Assembly: GCF_014836555.1 (NCBI RefSeq)
Contig: NZ_JACSQQ010000006.1
Location: 131,205 to 164,377, forward strand
Direction of reading: 5' to 3'
Origin: Oerskovia rustica
GTDB lineage: Bacteria; Actinomycetota; Actinomycetes; Actinomycetales; Cellulomonadaceae
DNA: 33,173 nucleotides
Positions within the stretch are counted from its first letter, which is position 1, and each line of letters begins with the position of its first letter. A model generated the notes under the pieces. It worked only from the letters and a program-made list of their open reading frames with translations. It did not search any database and was not told the origin of the DNA. A program made the translations under genes and the position numbers. Shown piece by piece: positions 1-8,068 of the stretch.

Positions 1-64
1 CCCGGTCCTTCGACCAGGTGGGGCGCCGTCGTCGGTAGGCCTGCGCATCACCGGCCCGCACAGG

Positions 65-1078
65 TCACGCCGCGGCGACCTCCCGGGGGAAGAGGCGCGC
101 CATGACGTCCGACAGCGCGATGACCCCGGCGACCGTGGCGCCGTCGGTCACGACCGCGAGGTGGTTGCGGGTCTCGCGCATCTGCGCGAGGGCCGCGTAG
201 ACGGGCACGGACGGCTCGAGCGTGAACGGCGGCCGCATGAGGTCCGCCGCGGGCCGGTCGACGTCCACGTCGAGCGTGTCGCGCACGTGCACGACGCCCG
301 AGATGGCGGTGTCGTCGCCGAGCAGGATCCGCAGGTGGCCTGACGTGCGTGTCGCCTCCTGCACGTCGTGCACCGTGGCGCTCAGCGGGACCATGGTGGG
401 CCGGCCCCGACCGGTGAGCAGGTCGCCCACGGTGAGGGTCTGCAGGTCCAGGGCGCCGGAGAGCTGGGCGAAGTACGCCGGGTCCAGGGCGCCGACGTTG
501 GCCGAGTGCTCGACGAGGTGGCGCAGGTCGTCGGCGCTCTGGCCCGAGGCGACCTGGCCGGTCGGCTCGACGCCGACCTTGACGAGGCACCAGTTGGCCA
601 TGTCGTTGAGCCCCGTCAGCAGGGGGCGGGTCAGCCACATGAAGCCGCGCATGGGGATCGCGAGCAGCGTGGCGGACGTCTCGGGGTGGGCGATGGCCCA
701 CGACTTGGGCGCCATCTCGCCGACGACCAGGTGCAGGAACGTCACGATGATCAGGGCGAGGACGAACCCGGCGGCGTCGGCGACCCACAGCGGGGCGCCC
801 CACGCCTCGAACGCGGGCGTGAGCCAGTGGTGGACGGCGGGCTTGGTGATCGCGCCGAGGGCCAGGGTGCAGGCCGTGATGCCGAGCTGGGACCCGGCGA
901 GCAGCACGGTCAGCTCGGTCGAGCTGCGCAGCGCGGCGCGGGCCGAACGGCTGTTCGGGGCGGCGTCCTCCAGACGGTGCCGCTTGGCCGCGAGCAGCGC
1001 GAACTCGACGGCGACGAAGAACGCGCTGAGCGCGATGATGACGACGGTGATGGTCACGACGACCCAGGGGTTGCTCAT
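65..1078 (-). CDS. CNNM/CBS-domain membrane protein (short CorC/HlyC type)
   Basis: 337 aa. The N-terminal half (about residues 5-170) is a CNNM (DUF21) membrane module with hydrophobic segments near 8-28, 55-75 and 95-120. The signature AVEFALLAAKRHRLE follows the first helix, and ELTVLLAGSQLGIT opens the second. A CBS pair fills about 195-330 (LTVGDLLTGRGRPTMVPLSA; later LAVVTDGATVAGVIALSDVM). The family is linked to Mg/Co/other divalent cation efflux at the cytoplasmic membrane. Unlike its upstream neighbour it ends right after the CBS pair and lacks the C-terminal CorC_HlyC transporter-associated domain. Its ATG overlaps the neighbour's TGA (ATGA), so the two are co-translated and may form a heterodimer; the dimer is inference. 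Confidence 0.88.
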   Translation of the reverse strand: MSNPWVVVTITVVIIALSAFFVAVEFALLAAKRHRLEDAAPNSRSARAALRSSTELTVLLAGSQLGITACTLALGAITKPAVHHWLTPAFEAWGAPLWVADAAGFVLALIIVTFLHLVVGEMAPKSWAIAHPETSATLLAIPMRGFMWLTRPLLTGLNDMANWCLVKVGVEPTGQVASGQSADDLRHLVEHSANVGALDPAYFAQLSGALDLQTLTVGDLLTGRGRPTMVPLSATVHDVQEATRTSGHLRILLGDDTAISGVVHVRDTLDVDVDRPAADLMRPPFTLEPSVPVYAALAQMRETRNHLAVVTDGATVAGVIALSDVMARLFPREVAAA

Positions 1079-2499
1079 CGGTCGCCCTCCTCGGTCTCGG
1101 GCGCAGCAGCGGGCGCGGTGTCGGGTGCGGGGACCGGCCGGTCGTCCGTCGGGAAGGTCACGCGGACCAGGGACGGGACGTGGCGCTCGACCTCGATCAC
1201 GTCGACGCGCATCCAGGCGGGCTCGGGCTCGGCCGCCAGGGCCAGGTCGGCGGGGTCGAGCGGAAGCTCGACGACGATGCCCTCACCGGGTTCGAGCAGC
1301 GAGCCGTGCTGGTCGATCACGAGGCCGGCGATCGTCTCGTAGTCACCTCGCGGCAGGTCGCGGCCGATCGCGCGCTCGACCTCGTCGATGTGGGTGTCTC
1401 CGGGCATGACCCAGATCCCGTCGTCGTCGCGCGGGGCGATGGTCGGTGTCGCGGGGTCGTGCTCGTCGGTGATCTCCCCGACGAGCTCCTCGGCCAGGTC
1501 CTCGGCCGTCAGGACGCCCGCGAACCCGCCGTACTCGTCGATCACGCACGCGAGCTGGTTGTGCGTCTCGGTGAGCTCGCGCAGGGCGTCGGGCAGGCTC
1601 ATCGCGGTCGGGATCACGACGACGGGGCGCATGAAGTCCTGGGCCCGGACGTCGTCGCCGTGCGTCGTCGTCAGGACGTCGACGAGGTGGACGACGCCGA
1701 CGACCTGGTCGTCGTCGGCCAGCACCGGGTAGCGCGAGTGGCCGGCCGCCATCCGCGCCCGCACCTCTCCCAGGGTGTCGTCGACGTGCACGACGTCCAC
1801 GTGGGCGCGGGGGATCATCGCGTGCTCGACGTCACGCTCGGGGAAGTCGAGGATGCGGTCGAGGAGCACCGAGAGCTCGCCCGGCAGGTCGCCGCTCTGG
1901 CGCGAGTCCGCGACGATGTGCTCGAGGTCGCGGGCCGTCGCCGAGTGCTCGACGTCGTGCACGGGCTCGATCCGCAGCGCCTTGAGCAAGAGGTTCGAGG
2001 CCTGGTCGAAGACCTTGATGAGCCAGCCGAACACGGCCAGGTAGATGGTCGTCGAGCGGGCGAGCCACAGGGCGACCGGCTCGGGCCGTGCGATCGCGAG
2101 GTTCTTGGGGAACAGCTCGCCGAAGATCATCTGGACGAACGTCGAGAACACGAGCGCCAGGACGGTGCCCACGGCGATGCCGACGCCGGTCGGCACACCG
2201 ACCCCGCCCAGGGCCGTGCCCAGGGACTCACCGACGAGCGGCTCGGCGACGTAGCCGACCAGCAGCCCCGTCACGGTGATGCCGAGCTGGGCGCCCGAGA
2301 GCATGAAGGACGTGCGCTTGGTGACGGCCAGGGCGCGCTTGGCACCGGCGTCCCCCGTGCCGGCGCGCGCGCTCAGGCGCGACCGGTCCACGGCCATGTA
2401 CGCGAACTCCTGGGCGACGAAGTAGCCGGTCACGGCCGTGATCGCGACGATCACGACGACGCCGAGCAGCAGTGTCAACACCCACATCAGAACCTGCAC
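1075..2499 (-). CDS. CNNM/CBS/CorC_HlyC membrane protein (hemolysin-family transporter)
   Basis: 474 aa, full-length for the family. An N-terminal CNNM (DUF21) membrane domain spans about residues 5-190 (AQEFAYMAVDRSRL; SFMLSGAQLGITVTGLL). A CBS pair lies near 215-335 (MIPRAHVDVVHVDDTLGEV; AGHSRYPVLADDDQVVGVVH; LACVIDEYGGFAGVLTAEDL). A CorC_HlyC domain lies near 355-445 (DDDGIWVMPGDTHIDEVE). The acidic tail is low complexity. The family is implicated in divalent metal homeostasis. The start used is GTG; an in-frame ATG at 2487, with AGG 5 nt before it, is an equally good start. First gene of a two-gene unit with the shorter paralog at 65-1078, which looks like a duplication followed by loss of the C-terminal domain. 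Confidence 0.9.
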   Translation of the reverse strand: MQVLMWVLTLLLGVVVIVAITAVTGYFVAQEFAYMAVDRSRLSARAGTGDAGAKRALAVTKRTSFMLSGAQLGITVTGLLVGYVAEPLVGESLGTALGGVGVPTGVGIAVGTVLALVFSTFVQMIFGELFPKNLAIARPEPVALWLARSTTIYLAVFGWLIKVFDQASNLLLKALRIEPVHDVEHSATARDLEHIVADSRQSGDLPGELSVLLDRILDFPERDVEHAMIPRAHVDVVHVDDTLGEVRARMAAGHSRYPVLADDDQVVGVVHLVDVLTTTHGDDVRAQDFMRPVVVIPTAMSLPDALRELTETHNQLACVIDEYGGFAGVLTAEDLAEELVGEITDEHDPATPTIAPRDDDGIWVMPGDTHIDEVERAIGRDLPRGDYETIAGLVIDQHGSLLEPGEGIVVELPLDPADLALAAEPEPAWMRVDVIEVERHVPSLVRVTFPTDDRPVPAPDTAPAAAPETEEGDR

Positions 2500-2708
2500 C
2501 CCCTCGTCGCAGCATCGGTGGCCGGCACAAGGGGGTTCGTACTGTCTGCGTCCATGTCTCTCTCAGATCGCGGGTGGATTCCGACAGGTCAACGCGGAAG
2601 CGCGCCCGTGCGTTCCCGGAATCCCGCACCGATTCTCGCAGCGTCCGGCCCGTGATTCCACCAGGAGGACGGCCGCGGGGATCGCCGCGGCGCACGGGAC
2701 CGGCGACG

Positions 2709-2714
2709 TAGGGT
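2709..2714 (+). promoter_or_regulatory. Putative -10 element (TAGGGT) of the AlkD-like gene
   Basis: TAGGGT stands alone in GC-rich intergenic DNA about 60 nt before the start codon. The predicted transcript would begin near 2721 and carry the triplicated 9-mer at 2731-2757 in its leader. No good -35 hexamer was seen. Confidence 0.4.
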
Positions 2715-2730
2715 GTGAGCGACGCCCGAC

Positions 2731-2757
2731 GACCAGACCGACCAGACCGACCAGACC
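2731..2757 (+). repeat. Three tandem copies of GACCAGACC
   Basis: The 9-nt unit GACCAGACC occurs three times without interruption and ends directly at the ribosome binding site (GAGGAGG, 2758-2764) of the AlkD-like gene. It lies in the predicted 5' leader. Confidence 0.85.
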
Positions 2758-2769
2758 GAGGAGGCCTAC

Positions 2770-3456
2770 GTGGCGACGACTGCCGTGACCGAGGCGACCG
2801 TCAGCGACGTGCTGACCGAGCTGGCCGCCCTGGAGGACCCGAAGATCCGTGCGGTCAACGAGCGCCACGGGGACGACCACGGCGTCAAACTCACCAGGCT
2901 GCGCGCGGTCGCGAAGTCGCTCAGGACCCAGCACGAGCTCGCGGGGCAGCTCTGGGAGACGGGCGACACCGCGGCGCGCCTCGTCGCGATCCTGATCTGC
3001 CGCCCCAAGGCCTGGTCGGCCGACGAGCTCGACGCCATGCTGCGTGACGCGCGCGTCCCCAAGGTGCACGGGTGGCTCGTCAGCTACGTCGTCAAGAAGA
3101 GCCCGCACGTCGAGGAGCTGCGCACCGCATGGTTCGCGGACCCCGACCCGGTCGTCGCGAGCGCCGGCTGGGCCCTGACGACCGACCGGGTCGCGAAGTC
3201 CCCCGAGGGCCTCGACCTGCCCGGGCTCCTCGACCGCGTCGAGGCCGACATGAAGGACGCTCCCGAGCGCCTCCAGTGGGCCATGAACGAGTGCCTCGCG
3301 AACATCGGCATCCACCATCCCGCGCTCCGCGCCCGTGCGGTCGAGATCGGCGAGCGGCTCGAGGTCCTCAAGGACTACCCGACGCCCCCGGGCTGCACGT
3401 CGCCGTTCGCGCCGACGTGGATCGCGGAGATCGTCCGCCGCCAGGCGATGGCGTAG
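2770..3456 (+). CDS. AlkD-like DNA alkylation repair protein (HEAT-like repeats)
   Basis: 228 aa, GTG start with a strong Shine-Dalgarno GAGGAGG 5 nt upstream. The sequence is a run of amphipathic helices of the DNA alkylation repair (AlkD/ALR HEAT-repeat) family: VSDVLTELAALEDPKIRAVN, then an ARLVAILICRPKAWSADELD region, then VKKSPHVEELRTAWFADPDP. AlkD proteins are glycosylases that excise alkylated bases without flipping them. By eye, the segment HGWLVSYVV near residue 104 takes the place of the AlkD Trp-x3-Asp block, and a Tyr sits where the catalytic Asp would be. The substrate, or even the glycosylase activity, is therefore uncertain. Monocistronic, and divergent from the CNNM pair. Confidence 0.75.
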   Translation: MATTAVTEATVSDVLTELAALEDPKIRAVNERHGDDHGVKLTRLRAVAKSLRTQHELAGQLWETGDTAARLVAILICRPKAWSADELDAMLRDARVPKVHGWLVSYVVKKSPHVEELRTAWFADPDPVVASAGWALTTDRVAKSPEGLDLPGLLDRVEADMKDAPERLQWAMNECLANIGIHHPALRARAVEIGERLEVLKDYPTPPGCTSPFAPTWIAEIVRRQAMA

Positions 3457-3544
3457 CGGATCCCACCCCCGGCCCGACGGCGGCACGTCGCCTCGGGGAG
3501 GTCGCACGGGCCGACGCCCGCGGCCGCCACGTGCGAGACGGGTC

Positions 3545-4963
3545 TCACGACACCCCGGCAGGGCTGACGGGTCGGTCGGCACGCCTGCGCACCGCGAGCG
3601 AGACCACGGCTGCGAGGGCCAGGAGGGCGGTCGCGACGAGGAAGGTCGCCCGCATCCCTGCCGCGCTCGAGGCCGCCGTGGCGTCGTGGACGGAGACCGA
3701 CCCGGTCGCGGTCGCGAACACGGCACCCATGACCGAGGCGCCCGCGATGAGGCCGAGGTTGCGCGAGAGGCTCAGGACGCCCGAGACGGTCCCACGGCGG
3801 CGCCCGTCGGCCGTCGTCATGACGGCCGTGTTGTTCGCGGCCAGGAAGAGCTGGTAGCCCGGAGTCAGGACCACGAGCGCGAGCACGTAACCGGGCAGGC
3901 CCCAGGCGTGAGGGAGCGCCACGAGCAGGACGGCCCCGGCCGTCATGGTCAGGAGAGCGGCGGTCGTCATCGCGCCCGCGCCCGCGCGGTCGACGACCTT
4001 CCCGGCGACGACCCCGGTCAGGGCCGAGACGACCGGCCCGACGGCGAGGGTGAGGCCGATCGCCGCCTCGTCCAGTCCCAGCCCACCCGCGAGGTAGAAG
4101 GGACCCACGACCAGGGTGCTCATCATCACGGTCGCGACGAGCAGGTTCATGAGCAGGCCACCGCTCAGGGCGCGGGCGCGCAGGAGCTCCCACGGCACGA
4201 GCGGTGCAGCAGACCTGCGCTCGACCACGACCAGGAGCACGACGAGGACCGCCGCGCCCGCGAGCAGGGGCCCGGCGCCGACCTGCGGGACGGCGCCGGG
4301 AGTCATCGCGAGGGCGCCCACCACCAGGGCGCCCGTGAGCACCACGGCGCCCGCGACGTCGAACCGCGCGCCAGACCGGACCGGGGCAGGTGCGTCGCCG
4401 AGGCCGCGCCAGGTCAGCACGAGGGCGACGCTCGCGAGCGGCAGCATGGCCACGAAGCCCGCCTGCCAGCCGGACGTCGCGATCAGCAGCCCGCCCCCGG
4501 CGGGACCCAGCGCGGTCCCTGCCGCAGAGGTGGTTCCCAGCAGCCCCATGGCAGCTCCGGTGTGCGCCTCGGGCACGACGTCGCGCACGAGCGCGAGGGG
4601 GAGCGCGATCATGACGGCGGCGCCGACACCTTGCAGGGAGCGGGCCGCGACGAGCACCGCCAGGCTGGGCGCCAGGGCGCAGGCGAGCGTCGCGACCGTG
4701 AACACGCCGAGGCCGGCAAGGAGCACCCGCTGTCGTCCGAGGGTGTCACCGAGCCTCCCCACGGCGACTGCGGTCACGGTCATGGCCAGCAGGTACGACA
4801 GGACGACCCACTGCACCTGGCCGAAGGGCGCCCCGAGCTCGTGCGCGAGCGTGGGCAGTGCGACGTTCGCGATGCTCGTGCCGAGCGAGGCCAGGAGCGT
4901 GGCGAGCGCGAGCGCTGCCACGAGCCTCGTCCGGGAGCGTGGTGCGTGCGGGGAGAGGTTCAT
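3545..4963 (-). CDS. MFS drug exporter, DHA2 (EmrB/QacA) family
   Basis: 472 aa, consistent with 14 transmembrane helices. Hydrophobic segments run from residue 13 to the C-terminus. MFS motif A appears as GRLGDTLGRQRVLL after helix 2. Motif C of proton antiporters appears as a glycine/proline-rich segment, SAAGTALGPAGGG, near residues 150-165. The family exports drugs or dyes in exchange for protons at the cytoplasmic membrane. The ATG at 4963 lacks a clear Shine-Dalgarno; a GTG at 4983 in the same frame is an alternative that adds seven residues. It is divergent from the XRE-cupin regulator at 5042, with an inverted repeat between them, so that regulator probably controls it. The much longer open frame upstream of 4963 is a shadow of other genes. 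Confidence 0.88.
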   Translation of the reverse strand: MNLSPHAPRSRTRLVAALALATLLASLGTSIANVALPTLAHELGAPFGQVQWVVLSYLLAMTVTAVAVGRLGDTLGRQRVLLAGLGVFTVATLACALAPSLAVLVAARSLQGVGAAVMIALPLALVRDVVPEAHTGAAMGLLGTTSAAGTALGPAGGGLLIATSGWQAGFVAMLPLASVALVLTWRGLGDAPAPVRSGARFDVAGAVVLTGALVVGALAMTPGAVPQVGAGPLLAGAAVLVVLLVVVERRSAAPLVPWELLRARALSGGLLMNLLVATVMMSTLVVGPFYLAGGLGLDEAAIGLTLAVGPVVSALTGVVAGKVVDRAGAGAMTTAALLTMTAGAVLLVALPHAWGLPGYVLALVVLTPGYQLFLAANNTAVMTTADGRRRGTVSGVLSLSRNLGLIAGASVMGAVFATATGSVSVHDATAASSAAGMRATFLVATALLALAAVVSLAVRRRADRPVSPAGVS

Positions 4964-4995
4964 GCTGACGAGGCTGCCCGCACTGACCCGTTCCC

Positions 4996-5011
4996 GGCAA
5001 CGCTCGTTGCC
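4996..5011. promoter_or_regulatory. Inverted repeat GGCAACG-CT-CGTTGCC, likely operator
   Basis: Perfect 7-bp arms separated by 2 bp, lying between the divergent exporter (start 4963) and XRE-cupin regulator (start 5042). The right arm overlaps TTGCCA (5007-5012), a possible -35 of the regulator gene. The position suits a self-binding operator that also controls the exporter. Confidence 0.6.
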
Positions 5012-5041
5012 AGAACTGGGACAGGATGGTGAGATGGACCG

Positions 5042-5722
5042 ATGGACGACCCCACGGCGGCGATCGGACGCGCACTCGACCAGGTCGGGCCACGGCTCGG
5101 CGCCCTCCGACGGCGACGCGGGATCACCCTCGCGGCGCTCGCGGGCACGACCGGGATATCCAAGAGCACGCTGTCGCGTCTCGAGACCGGGAGCCGCAAG
5201 CCCAGCCTCGAGCTCCTCCTTCTCCTTGCCCATGCCTACCGGGTGCCGCTCGACGAGCTCGTGCGCGCCCCGGAGACGGGCGACCCCCGTATCCGGCTCA
5301 CACCGCGGAGGGTCAACGGCCGGGTCGTCGTGCCCCTGACCCGGCAGCCCGCGAGCCAGCACGCCTGGAAGATCCTCGTCCCGCGCAAGGCCGCCGAGCC
5401 CGTGCTCACGACGCACGAGGGCTACGAGTGGCTGTACGTGCTCACGGGCCGGCTGCGGCTCGTCGTGGGGGACCGGGACATCGTGCTCGACGCCGGGGAG
5501 GTCGCCGAGTTCGACACCCGCACGCCCCACTGGTTCGGCAGCACGGGCCAAGAGGGCGCCGAGGTGCTCAGCCTGTTCGGACCGCAGGGCGAACGGGCAC
5601 ACACCCGCACCGACCTCACGCCCGACGACGCGGTCGGCGGTGAGGACGCGACGACCGTCATCGACACGCCCGGTCCCGGGTCGGACACCATGTCCGCGGG
5701 CACAGTCGGCGCCACGCCCTGA
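5042..5722 (+). CDS. XRE-family regulator with C-terminal cupin domain
   Basis: 226 aa. An N-terminal HTH_3 (XRE) domain covers about residues 15-72; its recognition helix region reads GISKSTLSRLETGSRKPS. A cupin-2 barrel lies near 105-190 (HEGYEWLYVLTGRLRLVVGD; EVAEFDTRTPHWFGS). Such HTH-cupin proteins sense small ligands through the cupin and often repress a neighbouring exporter or catabolic gene. The C-terminal 35 residues are acidic and Ser/Gly-rich. ATG 5042 is preceded by GGTGAG; the same place also reads as a weak -10 (TGAGAT, 5030-5035) 17 bp after TTGCCA, so a leaderless start is possible. The ligand is unknown. Confidence 0.85.
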   Translation: MDDPTAAIGRALDQVGPRLGALRRRRGITLAALAGTTGISKSTLSRLETGSRKPSLELLLLLAHAYRVPLDELVRAPETGDPRIRLTPRRVNGRVVVPLTRQPASQHAWKILVPRKAAEPVLTTHEGYEWLYVLTGRLRLVVGDRDIVLDAGEVAEFDTRTPHWFGSTGQEGAEVLSLFGPQGERAHTRTDLTPDDAVGGEDATTVIDTPGPGSDTMSAGTVGATP

Positions 5723-5729
5723 CCTGCAC

Positions 5730-5755
5730 CCCCGGGGCCCGCCCGTGCCCCGGGG
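5730..5755. terminator. GC-rich hairpin between convergent genes
   Basis: CCCCGGGGC (5730-5738) and GCCCCGGGG (5747-5755) form a perfect 9-bp stem with an 8-nt loop. It fills the 41-bp gap between the stops of the XRE-cupin gene and the sialidase gene. There is no T tract, as is common in actinobacteria. It is probably a bidirectional terminator. Confidence 0.6.
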
Positions 5756-5763
5756 CCTGCCGG

Positions 5764-7356
5764 TCACTGCGCGACCGGCACGACCTCCCCGGTCACGGTG
5801 TCCGCGCGGAACGCCCGCTCGAACCGCTCCGGCCCGGCCTGGACCGCGCACGTGACGACCGCGAAGCCGGCGGCCACGTCCTCCGGCGTCACGGTGTACG
5901 TCGGTGTGAAGTACAGGGCGTCCTCGCCGGGCGCGAGGCGCAGGGCAGGGAGCTCGGCCGCCACGTCGCCGTCGAAGCTGCCGCTCAGCGCGGCCGTGAC
6001 CGGCTCCGTGCCACGGTGCCGGAAGCGTCCGGTGAACGCGAGGATGTCGCCCGCGCGCAGCCCGGGCGCGGCCGGACCGTAGTTGACGTCCTGCGCCTCG
6101 CGCGTGCCGAGGACCTGGTCGCCGTCGTACCCCTGCCCGATCTCCTTCCAGGTGTGCACGCCCCACTCGCCGCCCTCGGACGAGATGACGTGCGACGCGC
6201 CCACGGTGACCCACCGGGCGGGACGACCCGGGGTGATCGAGCGGAGCACCATGGTGAAGGCCCCGCCGTCGTCGTCCTGGTAGGTCCGAGCGGCCTCGGC
6301 GAGAGCCGCGGAGGAGAGGGCGTCGGCCTCGACGCGGGCGAACGCGATCTCGCTGTACCCGTCACGCTCGTAGAGCACGCCGAGCGACCCGTCGGCGAGC
6401 ACTGCCGCCGTCGAGTAGGCGCTCGAGCCCGCGCAGACCGTGATCGCGGGCCGCCACGTCGTGCCCTCGTCGTGCGAGACGCTGAGCACGGTGTTGCGGC
6501 GCAGGTCGGCGTCGCGGTTGTTGGTCACGAGCAGGGGAGCGGCTGCGTCGGTCGCGGGCCCGAGCCGCAGGATGCTGCCGTTGTCGCTCGGGTCGGGCAG
6601 GTCCGGCACGGGTGTCAGCGGCCCGTAGGAGTGGCCGCCGTCGGTCGAGACGGCCTGCACCCGGCAGCCCTTGGCGCGAGAGCTCAGGAGCACGCGGCCG
6701 CCGCTCAGCTCGACGACCTTGTTCTCGTTCGCCCCGGGCCCCGTGGGCTCGCCGAGCGTCCAGGTGTCGCCGTGGTCGTCGGAGTACGCCGACGCCGCGC
6801 GGATCTCCCCGCCCAGGAGCAGGACCATCTGCTGGACCAGCCGCCCGGCGTACGGGCCGGTCTCGAGCTGGATCCCGGCGCCCGCCGCGGCGAAGAGGCC
6901 CGTGACGCCCTGCGGCTTGAGCGAGGCCGTCACGCGCCGGTGGGTCCAGGTGAGGCCGTCGTCGTCGGAGAACGACAGGTCGACGTGCTGGACGTCGTCC
7001 TCGGGCTCGAGCCCCTCGACCGCCTCGAAGAACCCCGCGTGGGTCCCTGCGGCGTGGAAGCAGAAGATGCGCCCGGTGACGCGGTCGACGAGCAGGCTCG
7101 GGTCGCCGAACCCCTGGAGCCCCGTGCCGACCCGCACGTCCTGCTGCGGGCCCCACGTGCGGCCGTGGTCGAGGCTGCGCCGGACCAGGAGGTCGATCGT
7201 GTTCGGCAGGTCGTCGAGGTTGGGGCGTCCGTCGTACGCCGCGAGGACCGTGCCGCGCGTCGAGACGGCCAGGGCGGGGATGCGGTACTGGCGGTGCCCG
7301 CCGACGCCGCGGGCGGCGAGCACCTGGTGGGTGAGTTCGTGGGGGTTCGTGCGCAT
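5764..7356 (-). CDS. Sialidase (exo-alpha-neuraminidase), BNR/Asp-box family
   Basis: 530 aa. The six-bladed propeller domain (about residues 15-370) opens with the sialidase hallmark YRIPALAVSTRGTVLAAYDG: the RIP arginine, then a DGR acid. It carries Asp boxes SLDHGRTW, SDDDGLTW, SDDHGDTW, STDGGHSY and SHDEGTTW. A C-terminal beta-rich module (about 400-530) resembles the uncharacterised Ig-like tails of bacterial sialidases. The enzyme releases terminal sialic acid from glycans. There is no signal peptide at this start or at nearby in-frame starts, so it appears cytoplasmic or exported by a non-classical route. No nan catabolic or sialic acid uptake gene lies beside it. It ends convergently with the XRE-cupin gene. 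Confidence 0.88.
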   Translation of the reverse strand: MRTNPHELTHQVLAARGVGGHRQYRIPALAVSTRGTVLAAYDGRPNLDDLPNTIDLLVRRSLDHGRTWGPQQDVRVGTGLQGFGDPSLLVDRVTGRIFCFHAAGTHAGFFEAVEGLEPEDDVQHVDLSFSDDDGLTWTHRRVTASLKPQGVTGLFAAAGAGIQLETGPYAGRLVQQMVLLLGGEIRAASAYSDDHGDTWTLGEPTGPGANENKVVELSGGRVLLSSRAKGCRVQAVSTDGGHSYGPLTPVPDLPDPSDNGSILRLGPATDAAAPLLVTNNRDADLRRNTVLSVSHDEGTTWRPAITVCAGSSAYSTAAVLADGSLGVLYERDGYSEIAFARVEADALSSAALAEAARTYQDDDGGAFTMVLRSITPGRPARWVTVGASHVISSEGGEWGVHTWKEIGQGYDGDQVLGTREAQDVNYGPAAPGLRAGDILAFTGRFRHRGTEPVTAALSGSFDGDVAAELPALRLAPGEDALYFTPTYTVTPEDVAAGFAVVTCAVQAGPERFERAFRADTVTGEVVPVAQ

Positions 7357-7362
7357 CCCCTA

Positions 7363-7391
7363 GATGTACCCCGGCCCGTGCCCCGGGCCAA
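7363..7391 (-). promoter_or_regulatory. Sialidase promoter, leaderless geometry
   Basis: Reading the minus strand, TTGGCC (7391-7386) is followed 17 nt later by TACATC (7368-7363), then exactly 6 nt, then the ATG at 7356. This predicts a transcript starting at or next to the start codon. The 6 nt (TAGGGG) are too close to the ATG to act as a ribosome binding site. Confidence 0.5.
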
Positions 7392-7433
7392 GCTCCGTCG
7401 GGCGGCGAGTCCGCGCGCCCGCCCCACGGACCG

Positions 7434-7486
7434 TGCCCGACGGCGGCGCGCACCTTCGTACGAAGGGTGCGCGCCGCCGTCGGGCA
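7434..7486 (-). terminator. Strong terminator after nrdG
   Basis: Two 21-nt arms (7434-7454 and 7466-7486) are exact reverse complements (TGCCCGACGG... / ...CCGTCGGGCA) around TTCGTACGAA, which is itself self-complementary, plus one bulged G. It begins 3 nt after the nrdG stop. This very stable hairpin insulates nrdDG from the sialidase gene. Confidence 0.85.
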
Positions 7487-7488
7487 GG

Positions 7489-8061
7489 TCAGGCGGACCG
7501 GGCCTCGCGCGCCGCCGTCCACGGGACCGCGCGACCCGCGGCGAGCGAGGCCCGGACCGACAGGACACGCTGGTTCGTGCTCCCGCGGAACGGCAGCGTG
7601 AGGTCCCGGTGCGCCATCTCGAACCGGCCGTCGACCAGGACGTCGAGCTCGGCGAGGAGCTCCTGCTTGTCGCCCGACCCCGCGCGGAGCTCCTCGAACG
7701 TGTAGCCGGTCCAGCACCACACGTCCTTGCCCCGTCCGTGCTGCGCGCGCAGGCGCCGCACGAGGCGCAGGCACACGCCCGTGTTGAGGAACGGCTCGCC
7801 GCCGAGCAGGGACAGGCCCTGCACGGACTCGTGCGCGAGGTCCGCGAGGATCCGCTCCTCGAGCTCGTCGGTGTACGGGGACCCGTAGCGAAAGCTCCAC
7901 GTCGCCTCGTTGAAGCAGCCCTCGCACGCGAACAGGCACCCGCTCACGTACAGGCTGCAGCGCACGCCCTCGCCGTCGACGAACACGAACGGCTTGTAGT
8001 CCGCGACGTGCCCCTGGCTGAAACGCTCCGCGAGCCAGTCGGGCTGCGGGTCCCGCGACAC
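7489..8061 (-). CDS. nrdG: Anaerobic ribonucleotide reductase activating protein (NrdG)
   Basis: 190 aa from GTG 8061. This radical-SAM activase uses a 4Fe-4S cluster and S-adenosylmethionine to install the glycyl radical on NrdD. The cluster motif CxxxCxxC is present as CLFACEGC (Cys42, 46, 49), followed by the SAM-binding GGEPF segment. I chose GTG 8061 because GAGG lies 5 nt upstream and overlaps the nrdD stop codon (TGAGG), a classic translational-coupling layout. An in-frame GTG at 8130 would add a 23-residue Pro/Ser-rich stretch without a ribosome binding site and is less likely. Last gene of the nrdD-nrdG unit, followed by a strong hairpin. Confidence 0.92.
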   Translation of the reverse strand: MSRDPQPDWLAERFSQGHVADYKPFVFVDGEGVRCSLYVSGCLFACEGCFNEATWSFRYGSPYTDELEERILADLAHESVQGLSLLGGEPFLNTGVCLRLVRRLRAQHGRGKDVWCWTGYTFEELRAGSGDKQELLAELDVLVDGRFEMAHRDLTLPFRGSTNQRVLSVRASLAAGRAVPWTAAREARSA

Positions 8062-8068
8062 GACGACC

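Noticed and set aside
1-64. Possible gene end at the left edge
   Set aside because: Too short to assign; no recognisable protein segment in any frame.
4964-6214. Upstream half of an 889-aa open frame continuing into the drug exporter
   Set aside because: It is antisense or shifted relative to the well-supported XRE-cupin and sialidase genes, and its translation is Arg/Gly/Pro-rich without domains. Only the part from 4963 down is real.
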